Shown: positions 41,375-51,572, counted from the first letter of the stretch. The stretch is 64,000 bases of DNA from an uncultured Lachnospiraceae bacterium (GCA_910586605.1 CAJUJR010000003.1:3344-67343), one strand, 5' to 3'. The notes: generated by a model from the letters alone, not told the origin. Numbers and translations are program-made.

Positions 41375-42311
41375 GAAAAAACCGCTACTGATTTTAACAG
41401 GGCCTACAGCAGTAGGAAAAACATCTTTATCAATTGGCCTTGCAAAAGCTTTAAATGGAGAAATTATTTCTGCGGACTCCATGCAGGTATACCGCCATAT
41501 GGATATTGGGACTGCAAAAATAAAAAAAGAACAGATGCAGGGAATCCCTCATTATCTAATTGATGAATATGAGCCTTTTGAAGAGTTTAATGTAGCTGTC
41601 TTCCAGGCACGTTGCAAAGAGTGTATTGAAGAAATCCATAAAAAAGGAAAGCTGCCAATCCTTGTAGGAGGCACAGGGTTTTATATCCAGTCCGTCTTGT
41701 ATTCTGTTAATTTTGAAGAAACAGAAGCAGACAGCGCATACCGTACAGAACTTACCGCGTTTGCAAAGGAGCATGGGACGGCTGCACTGCATGAAAAGCT
41801 TATACTGGTAGATAGGGAGTCTGCAGAAACTATCCATCCCAATAATGTAAAACGTGTTATCCGTGCTTTGGAATATTACAAGCAGACTGGGCAAAAAATA
41901 TCGGAGCATAATAAAGTGCAGCAGGGCAAAGAACCTGCATATGATTTCCGCTATTATGCCTTAACCCTTCCAAGGGAAATTTTATATAAAAGGATTAACC
42001 AAAGAGTGGATTCCATGAGGGAAGAAGGCCTGGTGGAAGAGGTAAAAAAACTTCTTGCAATGGGATGTAAAAGAGAAATGGTTTCCATGCAGGGCCTGGG
42101 CTATAAAGAGATTCTATCTGCCCTGGAGGGGGAAGGCACATTGGAACATGCTTTTGAACGGATTAAGCAGGAGACAAGGCATTTTGCCAAACGCCAGTTT
42201 ACATGGTTTAAAAGAGAACGGGATGTGACATGGATTGACAAAGGGCAGTTCCAAAGTGAGGAAGCGCTTCTTGCCTATTGCATCCAGGATTGGCAAACAC
42301 ACTTTAGATAA
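41367..42311 (+). CDS. miaA: tRNA dimethylallyltransferase MiaA
   Basis: MiaA adds a dimethylallyl group to A37 of tRNAs that read UNN codons. The 314-residue protein shows GPTAVGKTSLSIGLAKAL (P-loop), ISADSMQVYRHMDIGTAK, VGGTGFYIQSVL and RRFTWF-like KRQFTWFKRE. The TTG start at 41367 lies inside the mutL end and follows GAGGTTTAAAAGG. Length and motifs are standard. Confidence 0.96.
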   Translation: MYKKKPLLILTGPTAVGKTSLSIGLAKALNGEIISADSMQVYRHMDIGTAKIKKEQMQGIPHYLIDEYEPFEEFNVAVFQARCKECIEEIHKKGKLPILVGGTGFYIQSVLYSVNFEETEADSAYRTELTAFAKEHGTAALHEKLILVDRESAETIHPNNVKRVIRALEYYKQTGQKISEHNKVQQGKEPAYDFRYYALTLPREILYKRINQRVDSMREEGLVEEVKKLLAMGCKREMVSMQGLGYKEILSALEGEGTLEHAFERIKQETRHFAKRQFTWFKRERDVTWIDKGQFQSEEALLAYCIQDWQTHFR

Positions 42312-42335
42312 ATATAAAAAAGAAAGGAAAATGAA

Positions 42336-43628
42336 ATGGATACACTGAAAGAAATCTATTTATCAGCAGGAATTGAGCAGGATGTCTATGAATTTTGCAA
42401 TAATATCATAAAAAATTTAGAAAATAGGTTTAAACAGATAGAGGAAGTGGCAGAATTTAACCAGATGAAGGTGCTTCGTGCAATGCAGCGCCAAAAAGTA
42501 AGCACGGCGTGTTTTGAGTCCACTACCGGCTATGGGTATGATGATTTGGGAAGGGAAACCTTAGAAGCTGTTTATGCAGATGTTTTTGGCACAGAAGCTG
42601 CATTAGTACGCCCGCAGCTAACCTGCGGCACCCATGCATTAACGGTTGCACTGTCCGCTATCTTACGGCCCGGCGATGAGCTGTTGTCCCCGGTTGGGAA
42701 GCCTTATGATACCCTAGAAGGGGTAATTGGCATCAAAGAAGATAACCCGCCTGGTTCGTTAAAGGAATTTGGAATATCATACCGCCAAGTAGATTTAAAA
42801 GAAGATGGCAGTTTTGACCTGGAAGGAGTAAAAGCTGCACTAAATGAAAAGACAAAATTGGTTACGATACAACGTTCCAAAGGCTATGCTACACGCAAAA
42901 CGCTGTCTGTAGAACGGATTGGGGAATTGATTTCCTACATTAAGTCAATCAAACCAGATGTTATCTGCATGGTCGATAATTGTTATGGAGAATTTGTTGA
43001 AACAAAAGAACCGACACAATATGGTGCTGATTTATGTGTTGGGTCGCTGATTAAGAACCCAGGCGGCGGATTGGCGCCAATTGGAGGCTATATTGCCGGA
43101 AAAGAGGAACTTATTGACCTGTGTGCTTACCGTTTGACAGCCCCAGGGCTTGGGAAAGAAGTCGGTGCGACGCTTGGCGTGAACCAGTCTTTTTTCCAGG
43201 GATTTTTCCTTGCGCCGTCTGTAACGGCAGGGGCGTTAAAAGGGGCTGTTTTCGCAGCGAATATTTATGAAAAGCTAGGTTTTTCTGTTGTCCCAGACAG
43301 TACAGAATCGCGGCATGATATTATCCAGGCCGTTACCCTTGGTTCTGCTGAAGCCGTGGTTGCCTTTTGCCAGGGAATCCAGGCGGCTTCCCCAGTAGAC
43401 AGCCATGTACAGCCAGAGCCTTATGCCATGCCTGGATATCACAGTGATGTTATTATGGCGGCAGGGGCGTTTGTACAAGGCTCTTCCATAGAACTCAGTG
43501 CAGACGGGCCGATTGAACCGCCTTATGCAGTCTATTTCCAAGGAGGGCTGACATGGCATCATGCTAGATATGGGATTACCATGTCTTTGCAATATATGAA
43601 AAATGCGAATTTAGTAAAAATATTGTAA
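42336..43628 (+). CDS. YnbB-like PLP-dependent enzyme (methionine gamma-lyase family / aluminium resistance protein)
   Basis: The 430-residue protein is a fold-type I PLP enzyme. The block VGSLIKNPGGGLAPIGGYIAG holds the likely PLP lysine, and VDNCYGEFVE the PLP-ring aspartate. It matches the family annotated as methionine gamma-lyase-like or aluminium resistance protein (B. subtilis YnbB), which lies near miaA in many Firmicutes as here. Cys/Met lyase activity is not proven for this branch. The ATG follows AGAAAGGAAA. It probably belongs to the mutL-miaA transcript. Confidence 0.88.
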   Translation: MDTLKEIYLSAGIEQDVYEFCNNIIKNLENRFKQIEEVAEFNQMKVLRAMQRQKVSTACFESTTGYGYDDLGRETLEAVYADVFGTEAALVRPQLTCGTHALTVALSAILRPGDELLSPVGKPYDTLEGVIGIKEDNPPGSLKEFGISYRQVDLKEDGSFDLEGVKAALNEKTKLVTIQRSKGYATRKTLSVERIGELISYIKSIKPDVICMVDNCYGEFVETKEPTQYGADLCVGSLIKNPGGGLAPIGGYIAGKEELIDLCAYRLTAPGLGKEVGATLGVNQSFFQGFFLAPSVTAGALKGAVFAANIYEKLGFSVVPDSTESRHDIIQAVTLGSAEAVVAFCQGIQAASPVDSHVQPEPYAMPGYHSDVIMAAGAFVQGSSIELSADGPIEPPYAVYFQGGLTWHHARYGITMSLQYMKNANLVKIL

Positions 43629-43804
43629 ATTTCATTAAATATTTGTCGAAATACCGAAAATGGGTTCCTACAAAGGGATTTCTTCACGAAAAATACACGA
43701 CATTTTCCTACTTCCCTTCTATACAAAAAATTGATTTTGTGATAACATAGGTATTGTGTGTATTTATGGAAAATAGTGGGGAGCCTTCTGAAAAAGGAGG
43801 CAAT

Positions 43805-44527
43805 ATGGAAAAAAACAGTATTACAATGAAGGAGCTGCCAGAGTCAGAACAGCCTTATGAAAAATGTGAAAAATATGGGGCAAACTGCCTGTCAGACAGC
43901 GAACTTTTAGCAGTTATCCTTCGTACAGGAAGCCGTGGGGAGTGTTCAACAGCACTTGCCAGAAGGCTTTTGCAGCAGCTTCCCGGTAAGTCCATTACCG
44001 GCCTGTTTCATAGTTCTTTTGAACAATTACGGGAAATTAAAGGAATTGGAAAAGTCAAATCCATCCAGCTCCTATGCCTGACAGAGATTACTAAGCGGAT
44101 GCTGAAAGGAAGAAAGCAGTTAGAGACCTTAATCTGTGAGCAGCCGGCGCAGATTGCGGCATATTTTATGCCGTCCATGCGTTTTCTGGAAACAGAACAG
44201 GTGCGCCTCCTCATTTTAAATGGAAGACATGCCGCTGTAAATAACCTTTTAATTTCAAACGGTTCTTTTAATTCTGCAATGGCTTCACCAAGGGAAGTAT
44301 TTTACTATGCATTAAAACATAAAGCAGTTGCAATTATACTGCTGCATAACCACCCGTCCGGCGACCCGTCGCCAAGCCGGGAAGACCTGCTTCTGACAAA
44401 AAGGATTGCAGAAACAGGGCAGCTTATAGGGATTCCGCTTTTAGACCATATTATTATTGGCGACAACCGCTATGTCAGCGTAAAAGAAAGCGGATATTCC
44501 AAAATGTTGGACAAACAGGAAAAATGA
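43805..44527 (+). CDS. radC: RadC/JAB-domain DNA repair-associated protein
   Basis: The 240-residue protein has an N-terminal helix-hairpin-helix region (CLSDSELLAVILRTGS, REIKGIGKVKSIQL). Its C-terminal JAB/MPN domain has the metal motif HNHPSGDPSPSREDLLLT (HxH...SxxD). ATG 43805 follows AAAAAGGAGG; an upstream ATG at 43754 has no ribosome site. RadC is often next to mreB, as here (19-bp gap). Its biochemical role is still uncertain, and a direct repair function is disputed. Confidence 0.93.
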   Translation: MEKNSITMKELPESEQPYEKCEKYGANCLSDSELLAVILRTGSRGECSTALARRLLQQLPGKSITGLFHSSFEQLREIKGIGKVKSIQLLCLTEITKRMLKGRKQLETLICEQPAQIAAYFMPSMRFLETEQVRLLILNGRHAAVNNLLISNGSFNSAMASPREVFYYALKHKAVAIILLHNHPSGDPSPSREDLLLTKRIAETGQLIGIPLLDHIIIGDNRYVSVKESGYSKMLDKQEK

Positions 44528-44546
44528 CTGGAAAAGAGGTTTTTTC

Positions 44547-45557
44547 ATGGCAAAAAAGACTTTTGGTATTGATTTTGGAACCAGTACCATTAAAGTATAT
44601 AAAAACGGGGACGGCATCATTTTATTAGAAAAAAATGCCGTATCAACTGTTGGGAAGGAAAAGAAACCGGTTGCCATCGGTGAAAAAGCATATGAAATGT
44701 ATGAAAAGGCACCGCCAAGCATCCATGTGTCACTGCCGCTGAGCAGAGGGGTTGTTTCCCACCTGGATGATATGGTAGCGCTTTGGAATTTTATGGGACA
44801 AGCTGTTTCTGGAAAGAAAAAGATGAAACGCTGCCAATTCTATATTGCGGTTCCGGCAGATATTACAGAAGTTGAAAAACAGGCTTATTCAAAAATCATT
44901 ACGCAGTCAGAAAGCACACCACAAAAGGTCTGCCTGATTGATAAACCAATTGCAGATGCTTATGGGCTTGGCCTGGACATTGAGCGCTCCCGCGGCATAT
45001 TGATCGCAAACCTAGGGGCGGACACGGCAGAAATTTCCATCCTTTCACTAGGGGGGATTGTAGTTTCCAAGTTGATGCCTTATGGCGGCAATGACTTTGA
45101 CCGTGCAATCCAAAATTATGTACGGAAAAAATACAATTTTGTGATTGGCCTTAAAACGGCAGAACAGATAAAAATAAAACTTGTCTCTGCGATGGAATCC
45201 GATCAGTCATATACAGTAGTTGGAAGAGATGTATTAAAAGGGCTTCCGGGAAAAATAACGCTTACCGCAAAAGAAATATATCCTCTGGCAAAAGATATCT
45301 TTTTCTCTTTTGCAGCACAAATCCGCTCCATGTTGGAGCATATACCGCCGGAGATTTCTTCAGAAATCATACATAACGGCATTTATTTAACAGGTGGGAC
45401 TTCATTTGTAGAAGGCCTGAACCAGTTCCTTGCCAATGAAGTCAATGTGAAAATAAATACGACAAATGATGCGCAAAAAACAGTAGTTGCCGGAATCGGC
45501 TATCTGTCGGAGCATCCGAAAATAGCTGCAAAATATGCAGTTCCTCTTGAGCAATAG
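44547..45557 (+). CDS. mreB: Rod shape-determining actin homolog MreB
   Basis: The 336-residue protein has the actin-fold phosphate 1 block GIDFGTSTIKVY, connect and phosphate 2 blocks (GILIANLGADTAEISILSLGG), and the adenosine block LTGGTSFVEGL. MreB filaments guide lateral wall synthesis. The phosphate 2 block reads NLGADTAEIS rather than the common DIGGGTTDIA, so it may be a divergent paralogue (Mbl/MreBH-like). It heads the mreBCD-mrdA cluster, which supports the assignment. Confidence 0.93.
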   Translation: MAKKTFGIDFGTSTIKVYKNGDGIILLEKNAVSTVGKEKKPVAIGEKAYEMYEKAPPSIHVSLPLSRGVVSHLDDMVALWNFMGQAVSGKKKMKRCQFYIAVPADITEVEKQAYSKIITQSESTPQKVCLIDKPIADAYGLGLDIERSRGILIANLGADTAEISILSLGGIVVSKLMPYGGNDFDRAIQNYVRKKYNFVIGLKTAEQIKIKLVSAMESDQSYTVVGRDVLKGLPGKITLTAKEIYPLAKDIFFSFAAQIRSMLEHIPPEISSEIIHNGIYLTGGTSFVEGLNQFLANEVNVKINTTNDAQKTVVAGIGYLSEHPKIAAKYAVPLEQ

Positions 45558-45574
45558 AGGGAATAGGGGGAAAT

Positions 45575-46441
45575 ATGCGTAAGAAGACGAAAATAACAAT
45601 TGATCCAAAATATGTGTTAGCGGCAGTCCTTATTTTCTGTGTCGTACTTGGTGTTATTTCCTATCGTTTTGAAGAAAAAATGACGCCAATACGGTCTGCG
45701 GCAGGAAATGCCGTAATACCTATGCAGAAAGGGATAAATTCCATAGGGCGGATGCTTTCTGACAAGCTGGATTATCTTACGACAATGAAAAAAACAGTAG
45801 ATGAAAATAAAAAATTAAAAGAAGAACTTGCAAAGCTGTCAGCAGAAAATAAGCTGCTGCAGCAGGATAAATACGAACTTGATAATTTCCGCAAGCTCTA
45901 TGATTTAGATGAACAATATGCCGGATATCCAAAAGTTGCCGCCAGGGTAATAAATGGAGACCCAACAAACTGGAATAATATTTTTATTATTGATAAAGGG
46001 ACGGATGACGGACTGAAGAAGAACATGAACGTTATGGCGGGAGATGGGCTGGTCGGGATTATTACCGAGGTAAATAAATCTTATGCCAAAGTACGTTCTA
46101 TTATAGATGATGACAGCAATGTTTACGGCACGGTACTGAAAAATTCAGAAAACTGTATAATAAGCGGAAACCTGACTCTAATGAAAGATGGTGTAATAGA
46201 TGTAACAGGGATTGACGGCAATATTAAAATTGAAGATGGCGCTGAAATTGTCACTTCACAGATTAGCGATAAATATCTTCCGGGAATTTTAATCGGTTAT
46301 GTCAGGGATTTAAAAAAGGATTCTTCTAATATTACACAAAGAGGTTTTTTGACGCCGGTTGTAGATTTTTCCAATCTTGACATGGTATTTGTAATTACAG
46401 AAGTGAAGGACTCAGCCGAGTTAGAGGAGATGCTTAAATGA
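45575..46441 (+). CDS. mreC: Rod shape-determining protein MreC
   Basis: The 288-residue protein has one N-terminal helix (about residues 12-28), a coiled coil (TTMKKTVDENKKLKEELAKLSAENKLLQQDKYELDNF) and an extracellular beta domain beginning AARVINGDPTNWNNIFIIDKG. This is the typical MreC layout, linking MreB to the wall synthases PBP2 and RodA. GAATAGGGGGAAAT precedes the ATG. The stop overlaps mreD by 4 bases. Confidence 0.95.
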   Translation: MRKKTKITIDPKYVLAAVLIFCVVLGVISYRFEEKMTPIRSAAGNAVIPMQKGINSIGRMLSDKLDYLTTMKKTVDENKKLKEELAKLSAENKLLQQDKYELDNFRKLYDLDEQYAGYPKVAARVINGDPTNWNNIFIIDKGTDDGLKKNMNVMAGDGLVGIITEVNKSYAKVRSIIDDDSNVYGTVLKNSENCIISGNLTLMKDGVIDVTGIDGNIKIEDGAEIVTSQISDKYLPGILIGYVRDLKKDSSNITQRGFLTPVVDFSNLDMVFVITEVKDSAELEEMLK

Positions 46442-46974
46442 AACGCTATATCAGTATGTTTCTGTTAATTATTGTCTGTTTCCTGCTGCAGACTTCTGTT
46501 TTTCCGCATTTAAAGCTGACAAATGTCATGCCAAACCTGCTCGTAATTATAACTTCGGCTGCGGGTTTCATGTATGGAAGGAAATTTGGGCTATTTACCG
46601 GTTTTTTCTGTGGAGCCCTTATTGATTTGGTATATAGCAGTGTTGTAGGGGTAAGTATATTTATCTATGTGATAATTGGCTATTGCAATGGCCTGGCAAA
46701 TAAGCTGTATTTTAAGGATGATTTTGCCATGCCCCTTTTTGCGCTTGCATTAAGCGATTTTTTGTATGGGCTGCTATATTATACCTGTTATTTTTTAATG
46801 CGGGGCAGGCTGGCAATTTTTTCTTATATCGCACAGATTATCGTTCCTGAGATGATATATACGATTGCAATGGGAATTATTATTTACAAATTTATGCATT
46901 GGTTAGAGGAAAAGATGTATCCAGAACAGGAAATCCCGCTAGGGAAGGGAGAGGCAGAAAAAACCGAACTATAG
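46438..46974 (+). CDS. mreD: Rod shape-determining protein MreD
   Basis: The 178-residue integral membrane protein has about five to six helices (MFLLIIVCFLLQTSVFPHL at the start is the MreD signature). It starts with an ATGA overlap on mreC, so translation is coupled. Its partners are MreB, MreC, PBP2 and RodA in this same cluster. Confidence 0.93.
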   Translation: MKRYISMFLLIIVCFLLQTSVFPHLKLTNVMPNLLVIITSAAGFMYGRKFGLFTGFFCGALIDLVYSSVVGVSIFIYVIIGYCNGLANKLYFKDDFAMPLFALALSDFLYGLLYYTCYFLMRGRLAIFSYIAQIIVPEMIYTIAMGIIIYKFMHWLEEKMYPEQEIPLGKGEAEKTEL

Positions 46975-47011
46975 TACATGCAGTATAAATGGAAAGTGAG
47001 GCGGCAGAGAA

Positions 47012-49879
47012 ATGTTAGATACGATAAAAGAACATATACGGAATTTTTTTGAGTCGCGTCTTTTGCCGGTCGCGGTCTTGTTTATCATCCTTTTTTCTGT
47101 TTTGGTAAACAGGATGTTCCAGCTCCAGATTGCATCAACCGAGACATATGCAAGCGAGGCGGCAAAGCGTACGGAACAGACAAGGGAAATCCGGGCGTCC
47201 CGTGGAAATATTTATGATTGCAATGGGACGCTGCTTGCCTATAATAAGCTTGCTTATAATGTTACTTTTACAGAAAATGATATTACAGGCAATATGACCT
47301 CAGAAGAAAAGAATAAAGCCATCTATTATCTTCTTAAAATATTAGAACGGGAAGGCGATACCCTTTCTGTTGAATTTTATATTGAGCTTGATAAGGGAAA
47401 ACTGGCCTATACAGTAAGCGGCAATACTCTTTTGCGCTTTAAAGCTGAAGCATTTTCTACGAGGGTAGAAGAACTGAACCAGAAACAGCGGGATATGACT
47501 GCGGAAGAGCTTTTCGATTTCCTGCGTTATGACGATGGCTCTGATAGCCCTAAATTTATTATTGATAAAAAAGGAGAGGAAACCTATGATACGGAAACGG
47601 CGCTGCAGATTATGGCAGTCCGTTATGCAATGTATATTAACCGATTTAAAAAGTACCAGCCGATTATACTTGCGCAGGATGTAGATGATAAAACAGTCGC
47701 AGCGATTAAGGAAAATAATAATGAACTGCCTGGCATCAACATAGAAGAAGATGCCACGCGTGTTTATAAAAAAAGCAAATATTTCGCGCATGTCCTTGGA
47801 TATACGGGTTCTGTTACAACGGAACGTTTAGAAAAGCTCCGGGAAGAAAACCCAAATACCCCATACACGACTTCTGACCAGATTGGCATTTCGGGGGTGG
47901 AAAGTTCTTTTGAGGAATATCTTTCGGGGGAAAAGGGAAGTGAAAAGCTGACTGTAAATGAAACATCTATGCGGATTGAAAATGTGGAGCGGGAAAAAGA
48001 GCCAGTCGCCGGGAATAACCTGTATCTGACAATCGACGCTACATTACAGGAAGAATGCTATAAGCTTCTGGAGGAACATATTGCTGGCGTATTAATTGCA
48101 AATATTAATAACAGTGACAGCGCCGGCTCAAGGGGGGAATCTGCTTCCAATATAAAAGTGCCGATTTATGACGTATACAGCGCATTAATTGAAAATAACA
48201 TAATTAATGCTTCCCGTTTTACTGATAAAGATGCATCCCGCCTAGAAAAGCAGACGTACAGGCAGTATAAAGCAAAATCAAAAGAAGTCAAACGGAATAT
48301 GCGTAAGATTTTAGATGTAAACAGCACGAGGACGGTCAAAGACCTTTCGGATGCAATGGAAGAATTTATTGACTATTTCTATAAAACATTAAAAGCAGAT
48401 GACGTCATACTGATTGATGAAGTAGACAGTTCCGATGCGACATTCCAAAAATTTGCATCGGATAAAATCAGCCTGAGCCAGTTTTTGCAGTATGCTATTT
48501 CCAAAGGCTGGGTAGACCTAGGTGTTTTAAATATTGGGGAACAATATTTCAGTACAGAAGAAATCTACGATAAGCTGATTGACTATGGCATGAAGCTTTT
48601 GGATGATGATGTCAAATATCCCAAAATGATATATAGCTATTTAATCCATCAGCATGAGCTTTCTGGAAGGGATGTCTGCCTGTTATTGTTTGACCAGGGG
48701 GATATTAAATATAATGCCCAAGAATATGAAAAACTAAAACTTGGGATGATGTCGCCATATTCGTTTATTATCAAAAAAATCAGGAACCTGGAGATTACAC
48801 CAGGAGAGCTTGGCCTAGAGCCATGCTCAGGTTCTTTGGTAATTACAGACGTCAACACAGGTGAAGTCAAAGCAATGGTTAGCTATCCTAGCTATGACAA
48901 CAATAAAATGGCAAACCAGGTAGATTCTGAATATTTTAATAATTACCTGACACAGGCTTCCTCTTCACCACTTTTAAACCGCCCTGTACAGGAAAAGCTG
49001 GCGCCAGGTTCTACTTTTAAAATTGTTTCTTCTGTGGCAGGATTGGAAGAGGGGATTATTTCACCAAGTACTGTTATTTATGACCATGTAAAATTTGATG
49101 AGATTGGCCCGCCTTCCCCAAAATGCTGGAAAAGGAGCGGCCATGGGAATTTGCGCGTTGCAACGGCAATTGAAGCTTCCTGTAACTATTTTTATTATAC
49201 AATTGGCTTCGAGATGGGATATGGAAAACCAAATCCAAACGGTTATGTAAATGATGCAAAGGGGCTGGCCCGTTTGAAAAAATATGCGGATATGTTCGGC
49301 CTGACAGATACTTCTGGCGTAGAGGTTGCAGAGTCAAAGCCACAGTTTTCCAAGACAGATATTGTCCGTGCTGCCATTGGGCAGGCAACCCATGCCTATA
49401 CGCCGGTCCAGCTTTCCCGTTATGTGACAACGGTTGCCAACAAAGGGACTTGTTACAACCTGACATTGATTGACAGGGTAGAAGATGTGGATGGGAAAGT
49501 TATATTGAAGAATAAAGCGACTGTGCGCAACAAAGTAGAACTTGCTAATACGACCTGGAACAATATCCACGAAGGGATGTTCCGTGTGACAAACAGTTCT
49601 GGAAGCTCTACCGCCACAATGTTTGCAGGGTTAAAAAAGAAGGTTGCAGGAAAAACAGGTACTGCTCAGTTAAATCCATATCATGCGAACCATGCAGAAT
49701 TTATTTCTTATGCGCCGTATAATAATCCAGAGATTTCTGTAACCTGTGTTATCCCGAACGGTTATGCGTCTTCTAATGCCGCACAGACTGCAAGGGATGT
49801 TTATAAATACTATTTTGGCAAGAAAAAGGTATCTGGCAAAGTAAAAATGCCGGAATCCAATGTAAACCAGATGGATTAA
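47012..49879 (+). CDS. mrdA: Penicillin-binding protein 2 (elongation transpeptidase), large form
   Basis: The 955-residue protein has one N-terminal helix and a dimerisation domain (RASRGNIYDCNGTLLAYN). Its transpeptidase has SxxK in APGSTFKIVSS (Ser near 667), SxN in EASCNYFYY (near 720) and KTG in AGKTGTAQ (near 880). Ordinary PBP2 has about 600-720 residues; here an insert of about 240-270 residues (roughly 365-620), helical and charged, separates the two domains. It cross-links lateral wall with the SEDS polymerase RodA encoded downstream. The frame is continuous without gaps, so the insert is not a frameshift. Confidence 0.94.
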   Translation: MLDTIKEHIRNFFESRLLPVAVLFIILFSVLVNRMFQLQIASTETYASEAAKRTEQTREIRASRGNIYDCNGTLLAYNKLAYNVTFTENDITGNMTSEEKNKAIYYLLKILEREGDTLSVEFYIELDKGKLAYTVSGNTLLRFKAEAFSTRVEELNQKQRDMTAEELFDFLRYDDGSDSPKFIIDKKGEETYDTETALQIMAVRYAMYINRFKKYQPIILAQDVDDKTVAAIKENNNELPGINIEEDATRVYKKSKYFAHVLGYTGSVTTERLEKLREENPNTPYTTSDQIGISGVESSFEEYLSGEKGSEKLTVNETSMRIENVEREKEPVAGNNLYLTIDATLQEECYKLLEEHIAGVLIANINNSDSAGSRGESASNIKVPIYDVYSALIENNIINASRFTDKDASRLEKQTYRQYKAKSKEVKRNMRKILDVNSTRTVKDLSDAMEEFIDYFYKTLKADDVILIDEVDSSDATFQKFASDKISLSQFLQYAISKGWVDLGVLNIGEQYFSTEEIYDKLIDYGMKLLDDDVKYPKMIYSYLIHQHELSGRDVCLLLFDQGDIKYNAQEYEKLKLGMMSPYSFIIKKIRNLEITPGELGLEPCSGSLVITDVNTGEVKAMVSYPSYDNNKMANQVDSEYFNNYLTQASSSPLLNRPVQEKLAPGSTFKIVSSVAGLEEGIISPSTVIYDHVKFDEIGPPSPKCWKRSGHGNLRVATAIEASCNYFYYTIGFEMGYGKPNPNGYVNDAKGLARLKKYADMFGLTDTSGVEVAESKPQFSKTDIVRAAIGQATHAYTPVQLSRYVTTVANKGTCYNLTLIDRVEDVDGKVILKNKATVRNKVELANTTWNNIHEGMFRVTNSSGSSTATMFAGLKKKVAGKTGTAQLNPYHANHAEFISYAPYNNPEISVTCVIPNGYASSNAAQTARDVYKYYFGKKKVSGKVKMPESNVNQMD

Positions 49880-49943
49880 TGTTTACTGCCTGCCTTGTGG
49901 GAAGTGACAAAGTCCAGTTAATAACATACAGATTGGAGGGAAC

Positions 49944-50609
49944 ATGGACAATACCGTAGTAATCAAAGGAACAAAATCAGGAATTATTCTTGTTTTAGAT
50001 TCTGATACAGAATATGATAAGTTAAAAGAAGCAGTTGCCTCTAAATTTAAAGAGTCAGCAGCATTTTTAGGCAAAGCACAAAAAGCAGTCGCTTTCCAGG
50101 GAAGGGAACTTACAGAAGAACAGAAATTGGAAATGATTGATATTATCCACCAGAACTGCCAGTTATCCATTGTCTGCATTATGGAACAGGACGAAAGGCT
50201 GGAACATTCTTTCCGGCAGACATTAGAAAAAAACCTGATTAACCAGGATTACAATACAGGCCAGTTTTTCAAAGGAAACCTGCGTTCCGGCCAAGTACTC
50301 GACGTGGAGACAAGCATTATTATTATTGGCGATGTAAAGCCAGGCGCTAAAGTAATTTCAAAGGGAAATGTTATTATACTTGGCTCTTTAAAAGGAAATG
50401 TATATGCAGGCTCTTCTGGGAACCAAAATGCCTTTGTTGTTGCGCTTGATATGGATCCAATGCAAATCCGTATTGCCGATACCATTGCCCGTTCCCCTGA
50501 CAAGCCAAAGAAGAAAGGAGTCCAGATTACAAAAATCGCATTTTGGGAAGATGGAAATATATATATAGAACCTCTAGATAAAGATGTCATGGGCGACATT
50601 CGGTTATAG
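49944..50609 (+). CDS. minC: Septum site-determining protein MinC
   Basis: The 221-residue protein has an N-terminal FtsZ-inhibiting domain (IKGTKSGIILVLDSDTEYDKLKEAVASKF). Its C-terminal beta-helix domain, which binds MinD, contains LRSGQVLDVETSIIIIGDVKPGAKVISKGNVIILGSLKGNVYAG. It blocks FtsZ ring formation away from midcell. The ATG follows GATTGGAGGGAAC. minD and minE follow. Confidence 0.96.
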   Translation: MDNTVVIKGTKSGIILVLDSDTEYDKLKEAVASKFKESAAFLGKAQKAVAFQGRELTEEQKLEMIDIIHQNCQLSIVCIMEQDERLEHSFRQTLEKNLINQDYNTGQFFKGNLRSGQVLDVETSIIIIGDVKPGAKVISKGNVIILGSLKGNVYAGSSGNQNAFVVALDMDPMQIRIADTIARSPDKPKKKGVQITKIAFWEDGNIYIEPLDKDVMGDIRL

Positions 50610-50697
50610 ATTTTTTTTCATATTTTTGGTAATATATATAATAAACAGATTTCCAGAAACAAAGTTTCTGAAATATTCATTTAGGAGGAATAAAATT

Positions 50698-51486
50698 ATG
50701 GGAGAAGTGATAGTTGTTACATCTGGAAAGGGAGGCGTCGGCAAAACAACAACAACGGCAAATGTAGGAACCGGGCTTGCAATGCTTGGTAAGAAGGTTG
50801 TACTGATTGATACTGATATAGGACTTCGCAACCTGGATGTTGTAATGGGGTTGGAGAACCGTATTGTATATAATTTAGTAGATGTTGTTGAAAATAACTG
50901 CCGTATTAAGCAGGCCCTGATTAAAGACAAACGCTATCCAAACCTCTATCTTCTGCCATCTGCCCAGACAAAGGACAAGTCCGCGGTAAGCCCGGAACAG
51001 ATGAAAAAACTGGCAGGTGAATTAAGGGAAGAGTTTGATTACATATTGCTGGACTGTCCGGCGGGGATTGAGCAGGGCTTTAAAAACGCAATTGCTGGTG
51101 CAGACCGCGCGCTTGTCGTGACAACGCCGGAAGTATCTGCTGTCCGTGATGCAGACCGTATTATTGGGCTGCTGGAGGCAAATGAAATCAGCCGTACGCA
51201 TCTGATTGTAAACCGTCTCCGCACTGACATGGTAAAAGAAGGGAACATGATGTCCAGCGATGATGTTGTAGAGATTCTTGCAATTGATTTAATTGGCGTT
51301 GTCCCTGACGATGAACAAATTGTTATCTCTACAAATAATGGCGAACCTTTAGTTGGTTCAGAGGCCAAAGCAGGCCAAGCATATATGAATATCTGTAAAC
51401 GTGTGTTAGGAGAAGAAATACCATATCTGGATTTGGAGGAAACAACCAGCTTCTTTAAAAAATTTGCTGCTATTTTTAAAAAATAG
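50698..51486 (+). CDS. minD: Septum site-determining ATPase MinD
   Basis: The 262-residue deviant Walker A ATPase (VTSGKGGVGKTTTTANVG) has LLDCPAGIEQGFKNAI and the C-terminal amphipathic membrane-binding helix (TTSFFKKFAAIFKK). ATP-bound MinD dimers hold MinC at the membrane and are released by MinE. ATG 50698 follows AGGAGGAATAAAATT; the frame is open further upstream but lacks family residues there. Confidence 0.97.
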   Translation: MGEVIVVTSGKGGVGKTTTTANVGTGLAMLGKKVVLIDTDIGLRNLDVVMGLENRIVYNLVDVVENNCRIKQALIKDKRYPNLYLLPSAQTKDKSAVSPEQMKKLAGELREEFDYILLDCPAGIEQGFKNAIAGADRALVVTTPEVSAVRDADRIIGLLEANEISRTHLIVNRLRTDMVKEGNMMSSDDVVEILAIDLIGVVPDDEQIVISTNNGEPLVGSEAKAGQAYMNICKRVLGEEIPYLDLEETTSFFKKFAAIFKK

Positions 51487-51549
51487 TTACCATTCATGGC
51501 TGGCTCTTTAAATAGTTTGCTTTTTAGGAGTGCCGTGAATAAGGAACTG

Positions 51550-51572
51550 TAAAGAAATTATTTACAGTTTCT
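51550..51572 (+). other. Small hairpin between minD and minE
   Basis: ACTGTAAA...TTTACAGT forms an 8-bp stem in the 127-bp minD-minE spacer. There is no strong T tract; it may stabilise or separate messages. Confidence 0.4.

Noticed and set aside
43644..43650. TGTCGAA, an exact Spo0A box, upstream of radC
   Set aside because: A 7-base match is expected several times by chance in 64 kb on two strands, and no sporulation gene is controlled there.
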